A stretch of DNA of 64,000 nucleotides, from NCBI GenBank assembly GCA_028287745.1, contig JAQBPB010000021.1:62001-126000 (forward strand), read 5' to 3'. Within the stretch, counting starts at the first letter, position 1. Each line of letters starts with the position of its first letter. Below, in pieces: positions 55,845 through 64,000 of this stretch. The notes beneath the pieces were generated by a model, which made no database searches, was not told where the DNA came from, and saw only the letters and a list, made by a program, of their open reading frames with translations. The DNA comes from Chloroflexota bacterium (GTDB lineage Bacteria; Chloroflexota; Chloroflexia; Chloroheliales; Chloroheliaceae). Position numbers and translations under genes: made by a program.

Positions 55845-57575
55845 ATGACAAACAAGGATTTTGCCCGGATTTTCATGCTCATCGGCGATTTGATGGAGCT
55901 TAAAGGGGAAAATGTTTTTAAAATCTCGGCCTATCGAAAAGCCGCTGATACGATGATTAATTCCACCGAAGATGTGGCCACGCTCTGGAAAGAGGGCCGG
56001 TTAATGGAACTGCCCGGGGTTGGTGACGCAATTGCCGGTAAAATTGATGAGCTTATGCGGACCGACCGTTTGCAATTCCTGGAGCGGCTGGAAGAGGAAG
56101 TCCCGCCTGACCTGGTATCGCTCTTGCAAGTCCCCGGCATCGGCTCGAAAACCGCTATGCTGCTCTACAAGCACCTCGGCATCAAGGGACTTGGCGAACT
56201 GGAACAGGCCGCGCGCGACGGCCGGATTGCGGCGGTGCCCGGTATGGGCGCTAAAAAGCAGGAAACCCTTCTAAAGAGTATAGAAGCCCTCCACCGGCGC
56301 GGCGAGAAAAAAACTTTGCTGGGGATTGCCCTGCCCTGTGCCCGCCAGTTAATGCTGGATATGATGAAAGTTGACCCTAACCTCAAGCAGGTCCAGCCGA
56401 CCGGGGCCCTCCGGCGCGGTGAGGAAACCGTTGATGTGGTCAGTGTGGTGGCCTCAACCGACGACACCTATGAAACTTTGCAGCACTTCAAGAAGCTGCC
56501 GGTAATTGATGAGGTCTTGCGAGAGCGCGATTACAAGGTCGAAGCGAGGCTTAAAAACGGTCTGCTGGTAGAGTTTATTGCCTGTTTCCCCGAACAACTG
56601 GCTACTACCCTGGTGATGACTTCCGGTACCGGCGAACACCGCCAGGAACTGCGCGACCTGGCCTGGAAAAAGGGCTACGAGCTGAGTATGGGCGGCTTTA
56701 TCAAAGGTGACGAAATCTGGGCCGCGCACGACGAAGAAGAGGTTTTCCGCCACCTGGACCTACCCTATATTCCGCCGGAATTGCGCAAAGGCAACGGTGA
56801 AATCAAGGCCAGCCTGCAAGGCGAGATGGCTCTGGACCTGGTGACGCTTGACGACATAAAAGGCGACCTGCACAGCCATTCGACCTGGAGTGACGGTACA
56901 GCCTCGATTGAAGCAATGGCGCGGGCCGCCGCCGTGCGCGGTTACCGCTACCTCCTGCTGACCGACCATACCAAGAGCCTGGGGGTGGTCCGGGGTCTGA
57001 CCGAAGAAAAGCTGTGGCAGCAGCAGGCTGAAATCGCCCGGGTAAACGAGATTTTGAGCGGTGAGGGTTTTAACTTCCGGCTTTTAAGCGGCGCGGAAGT
57101 TGAAATCAAGGCCGACGGTTCCCTTGATTTTGCCGACGAGGTGCTGGCGAAGATGGATATCGTAGTTTGTTCGCTGCATAGCAGTTTGCGGCAGGAGCGC
57201 CGGAAAATAACCGACCGGTTGATTCAAGCTATGAATAATCCGCATGTGGATATCATCGCGCACCCGACCGGCCGCATCATCAACAACCGCGAACCGGCCG
57301 ACCTGGATATGCGGCGGGTATTCAAGGCCGCCCGCGAGACCGGCACCGTCCTGGAAATCAACAGCGGGCCGGACCGCCTGGATCTGAAGGCCGAACATGT
57401 CCAGGAAGCCCTGGATGAACGGGTCAAGCTGGTTATCAGCAGCGACTCTCACTCCATTAACGGCCTGGCGATGCTGGAATACGGCGTGATTACCGCCCGG
57501 CGCGGTGGGGCCAGGGCTTCCGAGATTCTCAATACTTTTGAGCTTGACCGGTTATTGGGGAGTTTGAAGCAGTAG
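55845..57575 (+). CDS. polX: PolX-family protein, polymerase site degenerate, PHP domain intact
   Basis: Family X DNA polymerase/3'-5' exonuclease layout, 576 residues. Helix-hairpin-helix motifs LPGVGDAIA (about 56), VPGIGSKTA (about 96) and VPGMGAKKQ (about 131) are present. The nucleotidyltransferase motif, normally G(S/A)xRRGxETxGDxD, reads GALRRGEETVDVVSVV (187-202), so the paired Mg-binding aspartates are lost; the third Asp is replaced by Glu in LLVEF. The PHP domain looks complete: DLHSHSTWSDG (341-351), LTDHTK, GAEVEI, CSLHSSL, IAHPTGR and SSDSHS. It therefore probably acts as a nuclease or phosphoesterase rather than a polymerase. The ATG gives the family start TNKDFARIFMLIGDLMELKGEN. 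Confidence 0.9.
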   Translation: MTNKDFARIFMLIGDLMELKGENVFKISAYRKAADTMINSTEDVATLWKEGRLMELPGVGDAIAGKIDELMRTDRLQFLERLEEEVPPDLVSLLQVPGIGSKTAMLLYKHLGIKGLGELEQAARDGRIAAVPGMGAKKQETLLKSIEALHRRGEKKTLLGIALPCARQLMLDMMKVDPNLKQVQPTGALRRGEETVDVVSVVASTDDTYETLQHFKKLPVIDEVLRERDYKVEARLKNGLLVEFIACFPEQLATTLVMTSGTGEHRQELRDLAWKKGYELSMGGFIKGDEIWAAHDEEEVFRHLDLPYIPPELRKGNGEIKASLQGEMALDLVTLDDIKGDLHSHSTWSDGTASIEAMARAAAVRGYRYLLLTDHTKSLGVVRGLTEEKLWQQQAEIARVNEILSGEGFNFRLLSGAEVEIKADGSLDFADEVLAKMDIVVCSLHSSLRQERRKITDRLIQAMNNPHVDIIAHPTGRIINNREPADLDMRRVFKAARETGTVLEINSGPDRLDLKAEHVQEALDERVKLVISSDSHSINGLAMLEYGVITARRGGARASEILNTFELDRLLGSLKQ

Positions 57576-57589
57576 GGATCAATCTCTGA

Positions 57590-58870
57590 CTACTGACTAC
57601 TTTTCCAATATAAATCTTCTAAAGGTGCTACCAGCTTATCCCAGGTATATTCCGCCTCAAGCCTGGCTGCAGCCTGGCGGCCAAAGTCCTGCCTGGCCTG
57701 GCGGGATAGCGCGGCCAGTTGCGCTACGGCCCTGGCAACCCCCCCTTCATTGCCGGGCGGTATCAGGTAGCCGCCCCGGCCGTCTTGCAGGTAATTGGGC
57801 AGTTCCCCGACCGCTTCAGTGACCACCGGCAATCCGGCCATCAACAGGTCCAGGAACTTGGCCGAGCAGCGCGACCGGTTAATCAGGTTATCATCGAAGG
57901 GATAGAGGGCAATATCGCCGCAGGCTAAAAGGGCCGGTAGCTCGGCCAGTTGAACCGTGCCGGTCCGGATAATTTTATCGTCCAGACCTTCGGCCCGGGC
58001 CAGTTCCATAAAGCGCCTGTCCTCGTCCCGGAAGCCGCCTCCGACCACCAGCAGCCTGGCCTGGGCGGCTTTCTCCGGGGGAAGAGCGGCCAGGGCCAGC
58101 CGGAAAATCCGCAGCAAGCGCTCCATTTTAAATTCTACGAAGCGTGTATAGGCCAACAGGACCAGGTTTTCTTCCGACAGCCCCAGCTTAACACGCTGCT
58201 GGCGGGCGGTCCGCTCGATTTCCGGGCCGGTCCAGTTAGCATACTTTTCGGGCGCGATGCCGTTAGGTAAGTAGAGGACCTGTTCCGGTTTAACGCCAAA
58301 ACCCCAGACCTGGGTCTGAAGGGTTCGGCTGGCTACCGTTACGGCGGCGGCTCTTGCCGGTAAATCGCGTTCCTGCCAGGCGAAGAGCTTCTTTTGCAGG
58401 AACGAATAGGGCACCAGGTCGTTGTAACCGCCGGGCCCTTCCCAGTCATCGCTGTCCAGGACGAAAGGGCGGCGCGATAGCGAAAGCAGCAGGGCCGCTA
58501 ACCCGCTGAAAGCTTTGGGTTTGAAAATATGAACCACATCCGGTTTGAAAGCCAGGGCTGCCCGTACCAGCCGCACCGGCAGGCGCAGCGGTTGAGGTCC
58601 GGGTTTGACCGGTACAAAGACCAGTTCCAGCCCATTGACCTTTTCCAGCCGGTTTTTTGCCAGCGTCAGGTCGGGCGAACCGGCCGGGTCGTCCCAGGGC
58701 GGCACAACAACCCGCACCCGGTGGCCCTGCTTGACCAGGGCTTCGGCGATGGGTATTACGCGGGCGGCGGTGGTCCCTTTGGTCTTGAGGCCAAAAGGTG
58801 CGACCAGGCATATTTTCAAACCGGGCTTTTGCCCCGGCGGTTTTGAATTTGGAAGTGTCATACCAGCCAT
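57590..58870 (-). CDS. glycosyltransferase family 4 (GT-B fold)
   Basis: Soluble or membrane-attached sugar transferase of 426 residues. The N-terminal Rossmann part starts KICLVAPFGLKTKGTTAARVIPIAEALVKQGHRV. The C-terminal part has VLYLPNGIAPEKY, LLVVGGGFRDEDRRFMELA, and the donor-site region INRSRCSAKFLDLLMAGLPVVTEAVGE, in place of the usual E(x7)E pattern. Donor and acceptor cannot be told. The start ATG at 58870 lacks a good ribosome site and a nearby ATG at 58861 is possible. Confidence 0.88.
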   Translation of the reverse strand: MAGMTLPNSKPPGQKPGLKICLVAPFGLKTKGTTAARVIPIAEALVKQGHRVRVVVPPWDDPAGSPDLTLAKNRLEKVNGLELVFVPVKPGPQPLRLPVRLVRAALAFKPDVVHIFKPKAFSGLAALLLSLSRRPFVLDSDDWEGPGGYNDLVPYSFLQKKLFAWQERDLPARAAAVTVASRTLQTQVWGFGVKPEQVLYLPNGIAPEKYANWTGPEIERTARQQRVKLGLSEENLVLLAYTRFVEFKMERLLRIFRLALAALPPEKAAQARLLVVGGGFRDEDRRFMELARAEGLDDKIIRTGTVQLAELPALLACGDIALYPFDDNLINRSRCSAKFLDLLMAGLPVVTEAVGELPNYLQDGRGGYLIPPGNEGGVARAVAQLAALSRQARQDFGRQAAARLEAEYTWDKLVAPLEDLYWKSSQ

Positions 58871-58923
58871 TTTAACTTAAAGTTTAGCCATTTCAAAAAA
58901 AAGAACTTTTCAGAGAAATTTCT

Positions 58924-58956
58924 CAAAAAAAAAGAGGCGTTGCAGTGCAGCGCCTC
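58924..58956 (-). terminator. terminator of the tldD-pmbA operon
   Basis: GAGGCG at 58934-58939 pairs with CGCCTC at 58951-58956, with a further TGCA/TGCA inner pairing. A nine-base T-run follows on the minus strand. Confidence 0.9.
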
Positions 58957-58998
58957 CTTATTATAGTTCTAAACCATTATAACTCTAAAACAGCGGGT

Positions 58999-60324
58999 TT
59001 AGTTGCTGGCAACAGTACTTACCCCGTCCAGCCGGATATAGGGCATCCGGAGCGACCCGTAGACCAGTTCGACTTCCCGGCTAAGACCGCCCAGGTTGTT
59101 CTTGAGTAGTTCGTAGGTGTTACCGGCGATAGAGACATCTTTCACCCGGCCAACCACCTCGCCGTTCTCGATCTTAAAGGCCACATTGACCGGGTTGCTA
59201 AAGGCCCCCGCCAGGATATTGGTCTGGCCCAGGCCCAGCAGGCTTTCCACCAGCAGCCCTTCCTTGATGTCCTTAATCAGGTCCTTGAACGGGGTATCAC
59301 CGCCCATAATCATTGGGTTGTGGAAGCTGGCGCCTGGTTGGCCCAGCAGGCCGCGCTTGCCGTGACCGGTGCTGACCGTTTTAGCTTCACCCGCCGTTTT
59401 CAGGTTGTGGAAGAAGCCGGTTAACACGCCCTTATCCAGGAAAGTAATCGGGTGGGTCGGCACGCCTTCATCGTCAATTCCGGCGCTGCCCGGCCGGTTA
59501 GCCACAATCGGCTCGTCAATAAAGGTGATGCGCGGGTCAACGATTTGTTCGCCAATTCTGCCGGAGAGCGGGCTAATTCCCAGGTGGGCGTTTTTCCCAC
59601 TCAAACCCAGCATGAAAGGGTAGTAAAGAAGGATTGACCCGGCCGGGGAAAAGACCACCGGCATTTCGCCATCGCTAACGCTCAGTTTTACGTGTCTCTG
59701 GGCCAGGGCCAGTTGCGCCAGCACTTTTTCGGTCAGGGTTTCAAAGGCTTCTTCCGGCGATACGGCGCTATGGCCGTTATAGGTCATAAAGACATCATCG
59801 CCCCGGACCTGCTGGACGCTGACGCTGCCGCTCAAAGAAGTGCGGCGGTCTTTCTGGTTGACCCCGTTGCTATTCGCCAGATGCTGGTCATAGGTCACCC
59901 GCGAAAATTCCACCTCAACCATAACCTCGTCCCGGTTGGTCTGGTCTTCGATTTTGGCGGCCATCCGCTTGCTGAATTCGGACAACTCCTGGATATCCAG
60001 CCGGGCTGTTTCGCTGCTGTAGCCCTCGAATACTTCACCCTGGGCGGCTTTAGCGAACTCAAAGACGGCTTCCCCGCCAAACTGGGCCGAGTTCAGAGTC
60101 GACTCTAAAAGCTTCTCTTTATCGGTCAGGTCGGTGGTGGAGTAAAAGCCGAGTTTACCGTCGTTGATGGCCCGGATACTTACGCCGCTGGTCTCCTGGA
60201 CCTCGCTGGAGCGCAGCTTACCGGCCCGGTAGCTGACGTTTACCGACTCGGCGGTAACGGCAAAAGTTTCGACGCTGGTAACATGCGGCTGGATTAGTTC
60301 TAAAATTTCGGTCGCTCGATCCAT
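58999..60324 (-). CDS. pmbA: TldD/PmbA family protein, PmbA (TldE)-like subunit
   Basis: Partner of TldD in a heterodimeric metalloprotease that trims unfolded peptides, known from microcin B17 maturation and CcdA decay. The 441-residue protein has the three family segments, with YRAGKLRSSEVQETSGVSIRAI near the start, and GKNAHLGISPLSGRIGEQI and a C-terminal IAGNTYELLKNNLGG. It lacks an HExxxH motif, as expected for the non-catalytic subunit. It starts 17 bases after tldD. Confidence 0.93.
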   Translation of the reverse strand: MDRATEILELIQPHVTSVETFAVTAESVNVSYRAGKLRSSEVQETSGVSIRAINDGKLGFYSTTDLTDKEKLLESTLNSAQFGGEAVFEFAKAAQGEVFEGYSSETARLDIQELSEFSKRMAAKIEDQTNRDEVMVEVEFSRVTYDQHLANSNGVNQKDRRTSLSGSVSVQQVRGDDVFMTYNGHSAVSPEEAFETLTEKVLAQLALAQRHVKLSVSDGEMPVVFSPAGSILLYYPFMLGLSGKNAHLGISPLSGRIGEQIVDPRITFIDEPIVANRPGSAGIDDEGVPTHPITFLDKGVLTGFFHNLKTAGEAKTVSTGHGKRGLLGQPGASFHNPMIMGGDTPFKDLIKDIKEGLLVESLLGLGQTNILAGAFSNPVNVAFKIENGEVVGRVKDVSIAGNTYELLKNNLGGLSREVELVYGSLRMPYIRLDGVSTVASN

Positions 60325-60341
60325 TGATTTTAGCTCCTATC

Positions 60342-61730
60342 CTAAACCTGCATTGCGCCGGGTTGTTTATTAGCGTTGCCGCCGATTTGAACATTCTTAA
60401 TCCGCACGTGCGGCGAACCCATCCCCACCGGCAGCGGCGATTGGCCGCCTTTCCCGCAACTTCCGGCCGACCATTCCAGGTCGTTACCGACCGCTTCGAC
60501 ATCACCCAGGGTGGTAAAGATGTTACCGGCCATTACCACGTCCTTGACCATCTCGGCAATCTGGCCGTTACGGATCATATAGGCGTACTGGCTGCTGAAC
60601 GAGAAGTTTTCCATCGCGGTCTGGCCGCCGATAAAGTCGCAGGCGTAGACGCCCAGCTCAATATCTTTAATCATATCTTCAAAGGGTGTCTCACCGTTCT
60701 GGATGCAGGTATTAGTCATGCGGACAATCGGGCTGTGTCGGTAATCCATGGCCCGGGCGTTACCGGTGGGCGCTTCGCCCAGCTTGGCGGCGGTTTCACG
60801 AGAGTGCAGCCGCCCAACCAGTTCGCCTTCTTTAATCAGGTATGTTTCCTGGGTAGGGGTGCCTTCATCGTCATATTGCAGGGTACCGACCAGGTTCGGG
60901 TGGACCCCACCGTCGGTGACATTCAGGATGTCCGGCCCAAAGCGGCGGCCCAGGCGCATCATTTCTTGCGCGCGCGGGTTCTGGTCGATATGGTCGGCCT
61001 CCGAAAGATGGCCGAAAGCTTCGTGCATAAAGACCCCGGACAGAATCTGATCCAGGATAACCGTGTAGTTCCCGGCCTGGACCGGTTTGGCCTTGAGCAT
61101 TTCGACGGTACGCTTGCCCAGGTTAGCAACCTTTTCTTCCTGGTTGTATATATTGTTAAAGTCCCAGGCGGTGAAAACCCGGTCGAAAGATTGCTGCACA
61201 TTCGAGCCGTCACGGGCTACCGCGCTAAAGCGCAGGCTGCCGTAGGGTTTTTCTTGCTTGACATAAGTGCCATCGCTGTTGGCGTAATGGACTGTCACCA
61301 TCGTATCGCCGTAACTGACGCTCGAGTCCTGCAAGCCGGGGACCGACAGCATGACGCCGTTATAGTGTTCGGTGATTTCCTTTTTGGTTGCCAGGTCTAC
61401 TTTGCGGAAGTCGTTTTCGAGGTTAACCGATAAGTCGGCCACATGGGCGCTCAGTTCGGCCAGTTTAGTATCGCCTTCGCCCAGGGCTTTGGCACATTCG
61501 AGGGCCAGGGCCACGTGGCGGTCCAGTTCGGTAATACTATTGAAGGTGCTGACACCCCAGTTTCCATTTTTAAGTACCCGCACGAAGCCACCGACATCGC
61601 GACCGGTGTTCACGGTTTCCAGGATTTTGCCCCGGTAGGCAATACTGGTGTTATCTTTAGTTTCAATACGGATTTCAGTAAAATCGGCTTTACTTTTGCG
61701 CAAAGCGTCGGCAATACGGTCTCTTATCAT
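60342..61730 (-). CDS. tldD: TldD-type metalloprotease, catalytic subunit
   Basis: Catalytic half of the TldD/TldE protease, 462 residues. The zinc motif HEAFGH (His236, Glu237, His241) is present, followed by the typical downstream Cys or Ser-rich metal ligand region SAGSCGKGGQ. The N-terminal segment AYRGKILETVNTGRDVGGFVRVL matches the family. The palindrome TTGGTTT-T-AAACCAA directly abuts the ATG, and no standard ribosome site is visible. Upstream gene of the tldD-pmbA operon. Confidence 0.94.
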   Translation of the reverse strand: MIRDRIADALRKSKADFTEIRIETKDNTSIAYRGKILETVNTGRDVGGFVRVLKNGNWGVSTFNSITELDRHVALALECAKALGEGDTKLAELSAHVADLSVNLENDFRKVDLATKKEITEHYNGVMLSVPGLQDSSVSYGDTMVTVHYANSDGTYVKQEKPYGSLRFSAVARDGSNVQQSFDRVFTAWDFNNIYNQEEKVANLGKRTVEMLKAKPVQAGNYTVILDQILSGVFMHEAFGHLSEADHIDQNPRAQEMMRLGRRFGPDILNVTDGGVHPNLVGTLQYDDEGTPTQETYLIKEGELVGRLHSRETAAKLGEAPTGNARAMDYRHSPIVRMTNTCIQNGETPFEDMIKDIELGVYACDFIGGQTAMENFSFSSQYAYMIRNGQIAEMVKDVVMAGNIFTTLGDVEAVGNDLEWSAGSCGKGGQSPLPVGMGSPHVRIKNVQIGGNANKQPGAMQV

Positions 61731-61745
61731 TTGGTTTTAAACCAA
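61731..61745. repeat. palindrome abutting the tldD start codon
   Basis: TTGGTTT at 61731-61737 and AAACCAA at 61739-61745 are perfectly complementary around one base. The palindrome occupies the place where a ribosome site would normally be. Confidence 0.55.
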
Positions 61746-61895
61746 GCCTTTCTAAAAATACCAGGCGATTAGAGTGGTCTATTTTCGATAAAATTATTTA
61801 CGGCATTATACTCCTTTTGTTTCAAAACCGCTCTTTTTAAGGCAATTTAGGGATAATTAGGGCTTCTACTTCGCATCAGGTTAAAAAACTTACAC

Positions 61896-61924
61896 TTGAC
61901 TATACCTCTAAATGCTTCTATAAT
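61896..61924 (+). promoter_or_regulatory. near-consensus sigma-70 promoter
   Basis: TTGACT at 61896-61901, a 17-base spacer and TATAAT at 61919-61924. It is among the best promoters in the window. No ORF starts for 360 bases, so it drives a leader or a noncoding RNA. Confidence 0.85.
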
Positions 61925-61930
61925 CGATCT

Positions 61931-62192
61931 AGCATCTACTTCTGCTAGAGTTTAGGACGAGGGGCGTTTTAGTGGGTCCCACGCCCATGGGAGGGTGAAG
62001 CTTGAGAACAACCCCGATCCAGGGTACTACAACCAGGCACATTGCCTCAATCGGCAACAGGGTCACTCCGGTGACAACTGTTCTGGGGCCCGGTGTCAGG
62101 AATGTATGTGTGGGCAAATCAGTAAATGTTGAAAACAGAAAAGCTAAAGCGCGGCACAGGTGACACAAAGATACCCGGTGCCGTTTTGTTTT
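61931..62192 (+). ncRNA. candidate structured noncoding RNA or regulatory leader, about 260 nt
   Basis: From the start expected at about 61931 the transcript can form several hairpins: CTAGCA/TGCTAG at 61929-61948, a GGGCG/CGCCC stem at 61962-61986, and a long one at 62056-62082 (AACAG/CTGTT outer, GTCAC/GTGAC inner, TCCG loop). It ends with a terminator at 62152-62192. It does not fit tmRNA, RNase P, SRP or 6S RNA in any motif I know. It may be a small RNA of its own or an attenuator for the SWIM gene 94 bases further on. The minus-strand ORF over this region has no support. Confidence 0.55.
62152..62192 (+). terminator. terminator of the candidate RNA
   Basis: CGGCAC at 62152-62157 pairs with GTGCCG at 62178-62183 over a 20-base loop, followed by TTTTGTTTT. 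A second hairpin, CCCCTG/CAGGGG at 62233-62258, sits just before the SWIM ribosome site. Confidence 0.65.
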
Positions 62193-62285
62193 AAACTCAA
62201 AAGCAGCGAGGGTTTGTTTTATACACATGTATCCCCTGCTAGGTACCAATAACAGGGGCAGTGAAGAATCCGAAGGAGGCTAACA

Positions 62286-62576
62286 ATGAACAGCAGCTTA
62301 TACGGAAAGATCGAGAAAGCCAAACGCTACCAGGAGGAACCTGGCCGCATCCACTTCCAGACAGCTCAAGTTGAGTTCCGCGGTAATCACGATAATTATA
62401 CAGTTTCGCTCAGCAATTCTAACTGGCATTGTAATTGCCACACTTTTGCCACCGGCTTTGAAACCTGTTCGCATATCATGGCCCTGCAACGCATTTTGCA
62501 CGATATGCTTGACGAGGAGTCCCGCAGCCAACATGTAGAGCTGGTGCCAGACGCCGCTGTACATGCGATGAGCTAG
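62286..62576 (+). CDS. small SWIM zinc-finger protein
   Basis: A 96-residue protein with the SWIM pattern CxCx(n)CxH: Cys49, Cys51, Cys61 and His63 in WHCNCHTFATGFETCSHIMALQ-like context. SWIM domains bind DNA or proteins. A short N-terminal helix-strand region (YGKIEKAKRYQEEP, VEFRGNHDNYTVSL) precedes the zinc site and an acidic tail follows. GAAGGAGG precedes the ATG, and a strong terminator follows. I recall close relatives across the Chloroflexota, with no assigned role. The long structured leader suggests RNA-level control. Confidence 0.85.
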   Translation: MNSSLYGKIEKAKRYQEEPGRIHFQTAQVEFRGNHDNYTVSLSNSNWHCNCHTFATGFETCSHIMALQRILHDMLDEESRSQHVELVPDAAVHAMS

Positions 62577-62604
62577 GGTACCGCTTTCCATAATAAGAAG
62601 AAAA

Positions 62605-62636
62605 ACCGCTTCTCTTTACAAAGAAGCGGTTTTTTT
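62605..62636 (+). terminator. terminator after the SWIM gene
   Basis: ACCGCTTCT at 62605-62613 pairs with AGAAGCGGT at 62622-62630, followed by a T-run. Confidence 0.92.
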
Positions 62637-62722
62637 AATTTTAAATTTGTTTGACGCCAGGCCCCGGCTTTGTTATCATTTGAACAAATACAACTGTTTG
62701 CACTTGAAAGGATTTTTGTGTC

Positions 62723-63313
62723 TTGGAGTTTTTAATAAAGTTTTTGGCCGGGTGCGGTCTGGCTATTCCCTGCGGTATAAAGCCTTACCTGCCACTGGGG
62801 GTTTTGAGTGTGGCCGGTCTGGGCGGTAGAATACCGTTATCGGCTCCCTACAGCTTTTTGGCTACCTGGACAGCGGTGATAGTCCTGGTTGTCCTGATTG
62901 GAATTGATATTTTTGCCGATAAGCTTCCACAGATTGAAAAACTTTATACCTATCTAAATTATATTATCCGGCCGGTGGCCGGGGCGATTGCGTTCGCGGC
63001 GATAGTTCCGCCGACCGTAATAGATACCGGTGTGAGTTTCTTGCTGGGCATGGTCCTGGCCGAAGTAACTTACCTGATCAAAACTGTTCTTCGCCCGGCG
63101 ATTGCCTCCTCCAGCCGGACCGCCAGTGTGGTTGAACCTTTAATCAGCAGCGGTGAAAATATCCTGGCTGTCGCGCTGGCCATGATAACGGTGCTGTCCG
63201 GCATAGTGGGTGGGGTGCTTTCGCTCCTGGTCTTGCTGGGTATGCTCGGACTGTTGTTTGCCGTGCGCCGCCGCAATCGCACCGGCATTGGTGTGGCGAC
63301 CAACCTCAAATAA
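62723..63313 (+). CDS. DUF4126 membrane protein
   Basis: Integral membrane protein of 196 residues with about five helices, matching DUF4126: an opening GCGLAIPCGIKPYLPLGVLSVAGLGG, LIGIDIFADKLPQIEKLYTYLNYIIRPVAGAIAF, and VVEPLISSGENILAVALAMI. TTG start, since no in-frame ATG or GTG fits; AAAGGA lies about 12 bases upstream. Function of the family is unknown. The glycosyltransferase gene begins three bases after its stop, so they share a message. Confidence 0.85.
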   Translation: MEFLIKFLAGCGLAIPCGIKPYLPLGVLSVAGLGGRIPLSAPYSFLATWTAVIVLVVLIGIDIFADKLPQIEKLYTYLNYIIRPVAGAIAFAAIVPPTVIDTGVSFLLGMVLAEVTYLIKTVLRPAIASSSRTASVVEPLISSGENILAVALAMITVLSGIVGGVLSLLVLLGMLGLLFAVRRRNRTGIGVATNLK

Positions 63314-63316
63314 GAT

Positions 63317-64000
63317 ATGCAAATCGGAATTGACGCCAGCCGGTTAGCCGTAGCCCAGCGCACCGGCACCGAAAATTATGCTTTTGAAATCACGCGCAAC
63401 CTGGCCCAACTGGTTGCGCAAGCTGGCGCAGCGCACCGTTTAACCCTCTATTTCAATCAGCCTCCCGCCCCGGCCGTCCTTGGAAACCTGGACCTGCCCG
63501 CTGCCGTTGAATTAAAAGCTATGCGGTTTCCCCGGCTGTGGACCCATCTTCGCTTGAGCCGCGAGATGCTGGAACGGCCTCCGGGCGCATTGTTCGTACC
63601 GGCCCATGTCTTACCGCTGGCCCACCCGGCCCGTTCGGTAGTAACAATTCATGATATGGGCTATCTTTATTTCCCCCAATCCCACACCTTCAGGTCCCGC
63701 CAATATCTTGACCTCTCCACCCGCTTTAGCGCCACACAGGCCCGCCGGGTTATCGCTATCAGCCATGCCACCAGGAATGACCTGGTGCGCCACTACGGCC
63801 TTAAACCGTCTAAAGTCGAAGTTATCTATCACGGCTATGATAAGCAGCGGTTTTTCCCCGTAACCGGTGAGGCCGCCATACAGGCCGCGCGCGCCCGTTA
63901 CAATATCGGGCCGGGCCGGTTTTTGCTTTACGTGGGAACCTTGCAGCCGCGCAAGAACTTGCTGCGCCTGTTAGAAGCTTTTGCCAGCCTGGCCGGGCAG
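63317..64000 (+). CDS. glycosyltransferase family 4, partial at right edge
   Basis: A 228-residue N-terminal part of a GT-B glycosyltransferase, open to the window edge. It starts QIGIDASRLAVAQRTGTENYAFEI, with VPAHVLPLAHPARSVVTIHDMGYLYFPQ, VIAISHATRNDLVRHYGL and VEVIYHGYD, and the start of the donor domain FLLYVGTLQPRKNLLRLLEAF. The pattern resembles mannosyltransferase-like enzymes of cell-surface polysaccharide synthesis. ATG at 63317, three bases after the DUF4126 stop. The C-terminal donor-binding half is missing. Confidence 0.9.
   Translation, partial: MQIGIDASRLAVAQRTGTENYAFEITRNLAQLVAQAGAAHRLTLYFNQPPAPAVLGNLDLPAAVELKAMRFPRLWTHLRLSREMLERPPGALFVPAHVLPLAHPARSVVTIHDMGYLYFPQSHTFRSRQYLDLSTRFSATQARRVIAISHATRNDLVRHYGLKPSKVEVIYHGYDKQRFFPVTGEAAIQAARARYNIGPGRFLLYVGTLQPRKNLLRLLEAFASLAGQ

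Noticed and set aside
60324..61433. 369-codon plus-strand ORF opposite tldD
   Set aside because: TldD has its full motif set on the other strand.
61929..62249. 106-codon minus-strand ORF over the candidate RNA
   Set aside because: No ribosome site or family pattern, while a strong promoter, hairpins and a terminator on the plus strand explain the region better.

Overview
The window looks like a chromosomal segment of a member of the Chloroflexota. The main reasons are secreted proteases carrying a C-terminal repeat I associate with this phylum, a small SWIM-type zinc-finger protein, and the overall gene content. The phylum call is moderately confident and I do not name a genus. Gene density is high and almost everything is housekeeping. 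I see no transposase, prophage, CRISPR array, rRNA or tRNA gene. TGA is an ordinary stop codon here; nuoN and the ABC ATPase both end with it.

Layout. 1-6.9 kb, minus strand: a truncated coiled-coil protein, two tandem secreted subtilases and a SanA-like membrane protein. 7-10.6 kb, plus strand: efp-accB, an alpha/beta hydrolase and xseA. 10.6-14.6 kb, minus: a GAF histidine kinase interrupted by an in-frame TGA, then clpC. 15.1-17.3 kb, plus: an ArsR-like regulator and an MFS exporter. 17.3-23.6 kb, minus: an S1-domain protein, an acidic protein, a NYN-domain RNase, a secreted M23 peptidase and selB. 23.9-31.7 kb: ispH (plus), then rpe-ltaE-trmD, an ABC exporter with a SpoIIM-like fusion, and a secreted glycoside hydrolase (minus). 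31.8-32.0 kb: three parS centromere sites. 32-40.5 kb: small proteins, an AT-rich stretch with DnaA-box-like 9-mers, radA, rdgB-pepP and an S41 lipoprotein protease. 40.8-53.4 kb: an eleven-gene complex I operon, nuoABCDHIJKLMN, without nuoEFG. 53.5-64 kb: a VOC protein, a panE-like reductase, a TPR protein, polX, two glycosyltransferases, tldD/pmbA, a promoter-structured RNA-terminator unit before a SWIM protein, and a DUF4126 protein.

Most striking observation. The histidine kinase at 10650-11843 is one continuous frame except for a single TGA at codon 72. From my memory of this GAF family, that position normally holds a conserved cysteine. Ten bases after the TGA there is a hairpin with a GGUC tip, the geometry and loop of the Escherichia coli fdhF SECIS element. 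The window also encodes SelB. Together these suggest an undescribed selenocysteine-containing sensor kinase, although a plain nonsense mutation remains possible.

Second theme. The parS cluster, the DnaA-box-like sites 2 kb away, and a switch from mostly minus-strand genes (left) to mostly plus-strand genes (right) suggest the segment lies near the chromosomal replication origin. No dnaA or parAB is in view. Other leads are an orphan structured RNA with a near-consensus promoter and its own terminator, a cluster of palindromes between convergent genes, a PolX whose polymerase aspartates are gone, and histidine-rich insertions in NuoL and NuoM.
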